Below are positions 1 through 8,371 of a stretch of 64,000 nt of DNA, one piece after another; positions within the stretch are counted from its first letter, which is position 1; each line of letters begins with the position of its first letter. The stretch spans positions 32,928,750 to 32,992,749 of the forward strand of contig OX246747.1 in NCBI GenBank assembly GCA_945910005.1, in the 5' to 3' direction. The notes beneath the pieces were generated by a model, which saw only the letters and a program-made list of their open reading frames with translations, ran no database searches and was not told where the DNA came from. Position numbers and translations under genes: made by a program. This DNA is from Isoperla grammatica (taxonomy: Eukaryota > Arthropoda > Insecta > Plecoptera > Perlodidae).

Positions 1-344
1 CCCTGTGTGGCCCGCAACCTGCATTACACGTCTCTGTTGCGTGCGGTAGGCTTGCCAGGCGTGTTTACGTAGAGCGCGGGGTGGGTGATCGGGGGGGGAG
101 GGGTAGAATGAAGGGCGAAGGCTACTCGCACCATGCTCGGATGTTCGGCCGGCCGGCTGCCTACCCGCGCTCCGTAACCTCGATCGTGATTGGCCGGCTG
201 GGCAGGGCTCGTCTTGCGGCAGCCAATGACCTTACCCGACTCTCGTGAATAGCCAAGCTCGTGCTAGCAGCCAGTCGGCGGCAATGCAACGGAAAACACC
301 AATCTACGCGACTGGGAATTCCAACTAATCCACATTTCGGAAGG
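1..344. other. GC-richer sequence without a recognisable gene
   Basis: This stretch is richer in CpG and GC than the rest of the window and contains a G-run near 90-105. The small open frames have no recognisable domain and the sequence could be an old CpG-rich promoter or repeat. I see nothing that supports a gene. Confidence 0.4.
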
Positions 345-557
345 TACATTTCGTTGTAAAAACGTTCAATAATACAATGATAATACCAAGGGGAACCAAA
401 ATTAGTTCGTTAAAATGATCTTTTCGTAATAACGAATTTTCGTTGTAATGATAATAAATTAACATTGTGAACATAGGGATTCGGGCGGGACCACAAATAA
501 ATTTCGTTCAAATGATGATTTCGTTGTAAGGGCGTTCGTTTTAATGACATTTGACTG
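345..557. mobile_element. Possible pogo/Tigger-like transposon terminus
   Basis: The motif TTCGTTGTAA recurs three times, near 351, 441 and 520, with CGTTCGTTTTAATGAC beside the last copy. The block ends in GACATTTGACTG followed by TA. Read on the other strand this begins CAGTCAAATGTCATTAAAAC and continues with a degenerate AACGAA pattern. That resembles the CAGT-starting, AACGAA-rich inverted termini of pogo/Tigger Tc1-mariner elements, which insert at TA. Only one end is seen and no transposase is present, so this is a remnant at best. Confidence 0.3.
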
Positions 558-1009
558 TATTGTGCGTGGTAGGCTATTTTATTCTCATGGCACTGCTACC
601 AACCGTCCGCTGCTCACCAATATGAATGCTTTGAAATTGAATGAAAATGGAAGAAAGAGAATTTCATAGACAATATTATGACATCCTGAAATACGAAATG
701 TTAAAAATTTGTAACGTATTACGGTATTATACCAGAAAACTTCTCACGCTTGAAGATTATCCATGATGTATAAGCGTATTAAGCATTTTGTTTTAATCAA
801 GTATTAGATAGACCTACATATAAAATTTAAACATTTTGGGTGTTTAATAGGGGGCCTACATGTATTTCAGGAAATATTACATGCAGTCTACAGCATCATG
901 TAGTAATGACTATTGCACTTGAAAAATTCCAATCATTTTCTTTTATACCAACCACATTTATGTGGCTTAATTTTATGCATAAAGCTGACGTTACTGTCGA
1001 GTGTTGCTC
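558..1009. other. AT-rich stretch, no gene seen
   Basis: Ordinary AT-rich sequence without a convincing open frame, repeat or RNA gene. Confidence 0.5.
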
Positions 1010-2215
1010 GAAACGCGTTAGCTGCGTTGCTCGCGTGTAAGTGTTTACAGTAGCGCGATCTTTGGTAGACCTAACGCGAGCTGACAATAACATGACAACT
1101 GTCATGACATGTTTAACCTAAATGTATATATGTGATGGGAAGACTGTAATCTACCTATGCCCCTACTCACAAAATACAATTTCGCTATGCGTTATGTGCG
1201 TTGTTCGCGTCGTAGTGTTCACAGTAGCGCGATCTTAGACCTAACGCGAGCAAATAACAACATGACAACTGTATGACATGTTTAACCTAAATGTATATAC
1301 TATATGTGATGGGAAGACTGTAATCTACCTCTATGCCCCTACTCACAAAATACAATTTCGCTATGCGTTATGTGCGTTGTTCGCGTCGTAGTGTTCACAG
1401 TAGCGCGATCTTAGACCTAACGCGAGCAAATAACAACATGACAACTGTATGACATGTTTAACCTAAATGTATATACTATATGTGATGGGAAGACTGTAAT
1501 CTACCTATGCCCCTACTCACAAAATACAATTTCGCTATGCGTTATGTGCGTTGTTCGCGTCGTAGTGTTCACAGTAGCGCGATCTTAGACCTAACGCGAG
1601 CAAATAACAACATGACAACTGTATGACATGTTTAACCTAAATGTATATACTATATGTGATGGGAAGACTGTAATCTACCTATGCCCCTACTCACAAAATA
1701 CAATTTCGCTATGCGTTATGTGCGTTGTTCGCGTCGTAGTGTTCACAGTAGCGCGATCTTAGACCTAACGCGAGCAAATAACAACATGACAACTGTATGA
1801 CATGTTTAACCTAAATGTATATACTATATGTGATGGGAAGACTGTAATCTACCTATGCCCCTACTCACAAAATACAATTTCGCTATGCGTTATGTGCGTT
1901 GTTCGCGTCGTAGTGTTCACAGTAGCGCGATCTTAGACCTAACGCGAGCAAATAACAACATGACAACTGTATGACATGTTTAACCTAAATGTATATACTA
2001 TATGTGATGGGAAGACTGTAATCTACCTATGCCCCTACTCACAAAATACAATTTCGCTATGCGTTATGTGCGTTGTTCGCGTCGTAGTGTTCACAGTGAG
2101 CGCGATCTTAGACCTAACGCGAGCAAATAACAACATGACAACTGTCATGACATGTCCTAAGTATGTGTGATGGGAAGACTATAATCTACCTACGTACTTA
2201 CAAAATACAATTTCG
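1010..2215. repeat. Tandem repeat, about 174-bp unit, about six and a half copies
   Basis: The phrase TAGACCTAACGCGAG recurs at about 1067, 1236, 1412, 1586, 1760, 1934 and 2109, spacings of 169, 176, 174, 174, 174 and 175 bp. The central copies are almost identical and the first and last are more divergent, the usual pattern for an array grown by unequal exchange. Each unit carries a CATGACAACTGT core and CG-rich stretches. Small open frames inside it follow the unit and are not genes. Confidence 0.9.
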
Positions 2216-3389
2216 CTATATGGCAGAGACAAATTGCAGCTCTGGATTACCTTGAAGTGTGGAAGAGAAAATGTTGTTTGTAGGTTAGTTTCCGTCGTCG
2301 ATCAGAACACAGGAAATAAACAATTTTTGCATTGTTGCATGGGTTCGTTTCACGAGCAACGCGGCTGAAGTGCCGAACTCGCAATCAGATAGATTGATGC
2401 GCCTGCCGCGTCTAATGCTCCCAACACTCACAGTATAATGGCAGCTTTATGAACTATGTTGACTTAATCAGGATGTGTATGGTTCGGCCTTGATGTAAGC
2501 ATAGGCCATACTTGGGGAAGGAACTAAATAAATTAACGCAATCCAGTTTTCGGTGATTTTCAAGTAGGCCTTCGTAATGTATTGTTTTTAAATATATGTG
2601 CCAAGTAACTTTTAATTCAAAACATTTTTAAACATTTCTTTTTACAAACGGGTAGTTTCTTTTTCCGTCCAGTGCCACTCTTTAGTCCTCGTCGACAATT
2701 TTTGAAAAGCGACATTTTCATTTTAAAACTGTAATTGTTTCAAACAACCAGTAAGTATTTCTGTAGACTTAGAAATACACACACAAAATCAATACATCAT
2801 TTTTGACTGCACATTACGGTGATTTTTTTTTATAACTGTTCCCTTTTTTGCGGAACGAACTTTCTAACACTAATATTTTTAAGTTAAACCTACATATAAT
2901 AAAAAAGAAAAAAGGAACTTCCCTAAGTGGCATAGGCAGAGACCTATAAAGACTAATTATTGTATACTGCAGCTTTTTAGATATCTTACACAGGTTTTAT
3001 TATTACGTATTGCATGATATTGATATCAATATTATTAATTTCTTCTTCTTCTTAAATGCCCACATTTGTCAATTATGCCATCATGCTGGATCTGGTCAAC
3101 CAGTAGAGACACGCTTAGTTATTATTAATTTCTAACTTTTAGTTTATTGTAAAAAATGTAGCCTATTTAAAATCAGTAATCGGTAAGCGTTCCTTATCTT
3201 ATTTTTAAATTAGTGCACTGCTGGCTGTTTATTACCTATTCATTTAGTTTCTCTGAAAAATAACATTTACTTAAAGATGTATTAAGCCCCGTTCACGATA
3301 AAACAAACAACGTTTCTCTTACAGGAATTAACATTAAACTTAACCTACCTGAAACTTAGCAGCAAAGTTTGCAAAGTCCAAACCATAAC
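2216..3389. other. AT-rich stretch, no gene seen
   Basis: Mostly A/T-rich single-copy-looking sequence. No open frame of note, no RNA gene and no clear inverted repeat was found. Confidence 0.5.
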
Positions 3390-3392
3390 TTA

Positions 3393-3695
3393 AGCCCCAT
3401 CCACATTGCAAGACTTAAGAACGTTAACTTCGTGACGTAGACTTCGAAAAAATGAAAGCGTTCACAATGACTTGGCTACTGCGAGTCGGCTGTTGGCGGC
3501 AACAATCACGTGACACCTATCTGATTGGTTGATTCCTACGTCCTTACGTTCTTACGTCCTTACGTTTGGTGTTTGCAAACTTCCAAGTCTACGCCTACGT
3601 CTCCAAGTCTATGTCAAGTCAATGTGGACGGAAACATTTTTCGCCATAAGCTTAACTTAATATTCTTACGTCAAAGTTGCAATGTGGATGGGCCT
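3393..3695. mobile_element. Short non-autonomous DNA transposon (MITE), TTA duplication
   Basis: The left end reads AGCCCCATCCACATTGCAA and the right end, reverse-complemented, reads AGGCCCATCCACATTGCAA. The element is flanked on both sides by TTA (3390-3392 and 3696-3698). Inside are short direct repeats of CTTACGT around 3541-3565 and inverted copies of AAGTCTACG-like words. A 3-bp TTA duplication is the hallmark of PIF/Harbinger elements. The ~300-bp length and lack of a coding frame make this a MITE of that superfamily. Confidence 0.7.
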
Positions 3696-3750
3696 TTAGG
3701 AAGTGAACTTAACAATGGAGCTTTGCACGAGCCTTCACAACAATGTGCTT

Positions 3751-4003
3751 GGTGGCCATTCTGGTGTTACATTTGACAATGTTGACATAGAGAAACAGTT
3801 GAAGCTAATTTTAGTAGAAACAAAACATCTCAGTTCGTTAAGATTAAGCGTGTTTTGTTTTTAAATAAAATTGATTTGTTTGTGATTTTGTCATTTTTAT
3901 CTTAATTTAATATGTATTTTTAATTATAAACATTGCTTTTATGCAATTTAAAAATCATACCCGCTCATCTTCTTTAATGATTAGTGACACCAGAATGGCC
4001 GCT
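3751..4003. mobile_element. Possible MITE with GGCCATTCTGGTGT ends
   Basis: GGCCATTCTGGTGTTAC at 3754-3770 is matched in inverted orientation by GTGACACCAGAATGGCC at 3984-4000. The interior is AT-rich and non-coding. A related GTGACGTCACAGCGGCCAT string is present near 53101, which suggests a dispersed family. No target-site duplication was identified. Confidence 0.35.
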
Positions 4004-4117
4004 GTGACGTCACACGAAAACTATTAATAAGAAACAACAAATCAATAGGATCTTGAGCTGAAAGCAAAATGTTCGTACCCAAACAAGCCCGAAAATGAGG
4101 AATGAAGAGAACTCTTA

Positions 4118-4858
4118 AGCTTAGTTTACGATTGGCGTCAACTTCAATCGTCAACCGGTAATAGTTTCACGTTGACGTTTTTGATTCACGATTGGCGTCA
4201 ACTGAAGCCGCGTTGGTACTCATCGGTGGACTTCGTTGATTTTCGTTATTGCACAACCATCTCTACACGTTGTGTCCGTCAAAGTCTGCTTGACATCCAC
4301 CTAGCGGAGGCTCGTCAAACTCGCAAGCTGGGAGTTCGACGAGCCTCCGCTAGGCGGAGATCAAGTAGACCAAGTGTCCGTGGTTGTGATGTAGAGCAAG
4401 CTGTGATTTTATGTAAACAACAGCTGATTTCTTGTGGTTGTCATTTAGAGGTTATTATTTGTGCGCGAGTGGTCGATAAAATGTCTCAAAAACGCTTGTT
4501 TTATTTTCTTGTTTGTTTTTGTATAAATTACTGGGAATTGCTGTACTTGCTCAATGATTTTCCCGTCCAAAACCCCACTTTGTTGACACGAGGTAAATGC
4601 GAGTAAACAAAGTCAAAAGAAGAAAATGCTTTCTCTGGAAAATGAACACATATTTCCTTGTAACCTCTCTGGTGACATACGAATGCGCATGCGCGAGCGT
4701 CAAACGTTAACGCCAGTCGTGAAAGTTGGACTTTGACGTTGACGGTTGAAGTTGACGGTTGACGCATTTCCGCAATCGTGAATGCTTCCATATGACAGTA
4801 CAGGTTCATCAAGGTGTTGAAGTTGAAGTTAGCGTTGACGCCAATCGTAAACTAAGCT
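4118..4858. mobile_element. Non-autonomous DNA transposon, PIF/Harbinger-like, TTA duplication
   Basis: The left end AGCTTAGTTTACGATTGG is repeated inverted at the right end as CCAATCGTAAACTAAGCT, and TTA flanks both sides (4115-4117, 4859-4861). GTTGACG and CGTCAAC words are repeated many times near both ends, as expected for transposase-binding subterminal sites. In the middle, 4300-4322 and 4332-4354 form a 23-bp stem with one mismatch. An open frame of 144 codons crosses the element but has no known domain and includes the hairpin. I treat it as incidental. Confidence 0.75.
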
Positions 4859-4861
4859 TTA

Positions 4862-5785
4862 TTATTGGGCATAAGTTTGCAGATCAGTTAGTAAGTCAAC
4901 GGCTAAGTTTTATCGCGAATAGGGCCTTAAACATGCATGATCAATGTAGTTATTGCCTATTATATATTCCCCATCTGTTTTTCAAGTCATATAATTATGC
5001 TTAATTTTTTGTAGCCTCAGGCAGTAGCTGAGATGTAAACAGTCGGCAATTATTTGTATTATATAATATTTTATTTTTATATATTATATTGTTCATAATG
5101 TATTTAATTTGTATGGTTATTTTGAGAATCATGTGATGAAGGTGGGATGATTTTGAAGTCATTTAATTCAATCACGCTTACCCCCTTATAAACCATCACT
5201 TCTTTATTTTACTACATCTAGTTTTCCCTTTATACCCACATGCATGATCTGGCATCACTTTATTGATTTGAGTATCTTTATTACCATAAATGTGACATTT
5301 GTATTGTGTACAATAAAAATACATGCCTATAGAAAGTGTCAATTCAATTAATGCTGATCCTATCCACTCTCACACAATATTATATTGCATGAAGCACTTC
5401 AATTGCCTTATATCCTCTTTATGAACACCAGCAACATACATTACTTGTGTTCATATGAGACCCCCCCCCCCCCCCCCCCACCCACCGGCGATCCGTGCAT
5501 GAGGTGCTTTATGTAATTAACTGGATATCCATAACATTGTATGGATGTTCAAGCCATCATCCATGAATGTTATATAGATATTTGATGCTGCAGTGGTAAT
5601 GTTGTTTAAATATTATATGCAACATTTTAATAACGTTAATGCAACGTCATTTGGCCGGACATTTGGATGTCCAAACAACATCCATGTAAGGTTGTGCTGA
5701 ATATTTGTAACATTGTATGGATGTTCAAGATGTTGTGAAAACAACATTGCAGGAACATTGTATAGATATTTTGTGCTATATGGGT
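4862..5785. other. Non-coding stretch with poly-C run and ATGGATGTT-rich segment
   Basis: There is no gene. A C-run lies at about 5461-5479. From about 5520 to 5775 short words such as ATGGATGTTC and AACATTG recur in both orientations, which suggests an old palindromic repeat. Its boundaries could not be set. Confidence 0.4.
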
Positions 5786-6460
5786 AGGGCTACTTCAAAA
5801 ACGTCCCCCAAATTATTCTTTTTGTAATTGCAAGACCAAATATCAATGGATTTAAGAACTGATGGTGTATTTCTATTCAAAATTATCCAAAGATAACGAT
5901 AAGATTACAAAAATTATAAAAATCAAAACAAAATATTTCCCTTCAAATTATGACAAATTTTGAAATTATGACCTTTGAATGTTTTCTTAATAGCTTGCCT
6001 CTTCGATTTGGCTGATACTTCGTAAAATGAAAGATCTTATCCAGGAAATGACAAATAAATGAAATTAAGATGATAAATGTTTATACTATGGCCCTGGGGC
6101 ACCTTCAAAAATTTCCCCCAAATTGATCTTTTTGTGATTGCAAGACCAAATATCAATAGATTTAGAAACTGATATAATATTTCTATTCAAAATGATCCAG
6201 AGAAAACGATAAGATTATAAAAATCATCAAAATCTTAAAAAAAAATATTTTCCGCCGAAATACGGCTAAGACTTAACCCTTTGAAAATTATCAAAAAAAG
6301 CTTGCCCTTCAGATTTGGCTGATACTTCGATAACTGAAAGATCTTATCCAGGAAATGTCAACTAAATGATATTTAGACTATAAATGTTTATACTCTGGCC
6401 CTAGGGCCACTTCAAAAGTTTCCCCCAAATTATTCTTTTTGTAATTGCAAGACCAAATAT
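5786..6460 (+). repeat. ~300-bp tandem repeat array, first block
   Basis: Units start with a GGCCACTTCAAAAATTTCCC-like phrase at about 5787, 6098 and 6405 and contain GCAAGACCAAATAT, a CGATAAGATTATAAA-like phrase and AAAGATCTTATCCAGGAAAT. The period is about 310 bp. The third unit stops at ACCAAATAT where the solo LTR begins, and the array resumes at 12091 with ATATCAATAG. This shows that everything between was inserted. Confidence 0.85.
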
Positions 6461-6602
6461 TGTCATGTAAAAGTTGGTACTTTATAACTTTGACAGGTGT
6501 TATCTCCTTCTTGGTGATTTATGGATATCTTGATTGTGTCAGTTTGTCATTTACCGTTTTCTTTCACAACTAAGGTATGCGCTGTGCTTGCTATTTCGTC
6601 AG
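6461..6602 (+). mobile_element. Solo LTR, left fragment
   Basis: Starts with TG immediately after ATAT (6457-6460). The matching right fragment ends in CA immediately before ATAT (12091-12094). Joined without the non-LTR insertion it would be about 797 bp, close to the 815-bp LTRs of the complete gypsy element further on. The break to the non-LTR element is placed after TCGTCAG, which recurs at 11435-11441. Confidence 0.65.
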
Positions 6603-6724
6603 CCCAGATCGTTGGTAATTTCAATAATAATTATTGCGGTATTTCGGGCATTGATTACGGCAACTTTGCTGACTGCTCGGTTAAGGAGGGCGATGGTTGA
6701 GTGATGTGATGACGCCCGGCCAAG

Positions 6725-8323
6725 ATGGCGGAGAGTGAAAACCGTGGTGAAGAATACAAGAGTCTAAAAGAATTAAATGTGCAAGAACTACGTAATGAAT
6801 TAGAAAAGAGGGGGGAAGAAAAGTGTGGCAATAAGAGTGTGTTGATTGAACGTTTGAAGACTATTCTTACCGCAGACGGGGAAGACTCAGATAAGTACAT
6901 GTTTGAAGTGAGGCGAGGAGGACTAGGCCTAGGCCTAGGCCTAGACCTAGGCCCGTCCGAATGTAAGAAGTGTGTAGCATGGGAAAAAGTGATAAAAGCT
7001 AGTGAAGGGGAAATAGAAATGGCAAGGAAATTGGTTCATGTAATGGAGAAAAGATTGATAATGGAGGAAGAGAAAAGCAATGGATTAATCCTCGAGTTGG
7101 AAGAGTTAAAAAATAAAATCAAAGAAAACTGTTCGTCCGAGCGTAGAGGAAGTTTCAAAATCGTCCGCGAGGCAGCAGAAGAGGACGGGGAGGTCGAGGG
7201 CGTGTCAAGTAATTGTATGGAGCCGAGCAGTTCAGCGGTCGTGACACAGGTGGCGCCACCTGTACCAACACAAGTACCAATACCAGTATCAACATGGTCG
7301 AGTGATTCAACCCCCGTGACAGAGAGGACAACACCTGTGGCGTGCAGACAACATGAACAGCGTATGACAAGCTCCCTAGCTGATAGGCTTACATTGCAGT
7401 GTCAAGCCGAACCTTCGACACTACCACCAGAAACAACAGAGCAGATGAGTAAATCAGATATTAGGCCTAGGCCTACATACAGGGACATGCTAAAGTCAAA
7501 TGCGAAAAAAAATACGAGTAAATACAACAATAAAGATACATCAATTTCAATTACTATAATCCCTAAAGGAGGAAGCCAAAGTCAGAGTAAAATAAATTTG
7601 TCAGAGGCTGTAATGAAGAAAATTCAACCAGATTGCATTGGTGTCGGTATATCTGAGATTAAAAATACTTATAATGGAGGTTTAAAAATTTTATGTGCAA
7701 ATGCTCAAGAATTAGTTATCCTAAAAAATAAAATAGAAGAAGAATTAGGAAATGACGTGGAAATTGTAAAATATACAGACCTGGTCAAAGAAAAAAATCC
7801 AAAATTGTTGGTGTTTGGAGTAGAAGAAGAAGATAACTACACGATAGTAAACAAGATAATTAAACAAAACAAACTTGATCCCTCAGATAAAAATTTTCTG
7901 TTGAAAGTAAACTCAAGAAAACAAACTACGTCATATAATCAAAAGAAGTTGTTGAACATTGTGGTAGAAGTCGACCCAAAGACGCGTATGCTGTTAACGG
8001 AGAATGGAGCTGTCTATTGTGGTTGGATGAAATGTACGTTTATAGATTATGTGTTTATTGTAAGATGCTATAAATGCAACATGCATGGTCACATTGCTAG
8101 GGAATGTAATAACAATGAGAGTTGTGCATTTTGTGCAGGAAACCATCAATATAATGACTGTATGTCAGACTACAAAGTTTGTTCAAACTGCGTCCGGGCT
8201 ACCAGCAAATTTAATACAAAGTTAAATACTGATCATGAGGCGACGTCTAAGGAATGTATATGTTACCAAAATATAGTAGACAGAGCTTTCAATAAAGTCA
8301 ACTATACTGTATCGGATAAGTAG
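6725..8323 (+). CDS. Non-LTR retrotransposon ORF1: SAP-domain RNA-binding protein
   Basis: A 532-aa protein starting at an ATG in good context (CAAGATGG). Residues about 13-48 match a SAP domain, a helix-extension-helix DNA-binding fold, with the pattern LNVQELRNELEKRG then LIERLKTIL. Residues about 85-135 are charged and helical, consistent with a coiled coil. Next come a Ser/Thr/Pro-rich linker and a globular part. The C-terminal third has two zinc knuckles, CYKCNMHGHIAREC and CAFCAGNHQYNDC, and a further CSNC. ORF1 proteins of this group bind element RNA and act as chaperones. A SAP domain at the front is less usual and may help chromatin targeting (inference). It ends in a single UAG in frame with ORF2. 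Confidence 0.88.
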   Translation: MAESENRGEEYKSLKELNVQELRNELEKRGEEKCGNKSVLIERLKTILTADGEDSDKYMFEVRRGGLGLGLGLDLGPSECKKCVAWEKVIKASEGEIEMARKLVHVMEKRLIMEEEKSNGLILELEELKNKIKENCSSERRGSFKIVREAAEEDGEVEGVSSNCMEPSSSAVVTQVAPPVPTQVPIPVSTWSSDSTPVTERTTPVACRQHEQRMTSSLADRLTLQCQAEPSTLPPETTEQMSKSDIRPRPTYRDMLKSNAKKNTSKYNNKDTSISITIIPKGGSQSQSKINLSEAVMKKIQPDCIGVGISEIKNTYNGGLKILCANAQELVILKNKIEEELGNDVEIVKYTDLVKEKNPKLLVFGVEEEDNYTIVNKIIKQNKLDPSDKNFLLKVNSRKQTTSYNQKKLLNIVVEVDPKTRMLLTENGAVYCGWMKCTFIDYVFIVRCYKCNMHGHIARECNNNESCAFCAGNHQYNDCMSDYKVCSNCVRATSKFNTKLNTDHEATSKECICYQNIVDRAFNKVNYTVSDK

Positions 8324-8329
8324 CAATTA
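8321..8329 (+). promoter_or_regulatory. Leaky stop codon UAG-CAA-UUA between ORF1 and ORF2
   Basis: ORF1 ends at TAG (8321-8323) followed directly by CAATTA. ORF1 (from 6725) and ORF2 (ATG at 8372) share the same frame, and the 16 codons between the TAG and that ATG are open. UAG followed by CARYYA is the established tobacco-mosaic-virus-type readthrough context. I infer that a fraction of ribosomes read through to make an ORF1-ORF2 fusion. Reinitiation at 8372 is the alternative. Confidence 0.7.
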
Positions 8330-8371
8330 CTGGCATCCAGTGGGAAAAGAGTAGGAAACAGAAATGCTTTT

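Noticed and set aside
4172..4606. 144-codon frame as a gene
   Set aside because: Lies inside the inverted-repeat DNA element, crosses its hairpin and shows no domain.
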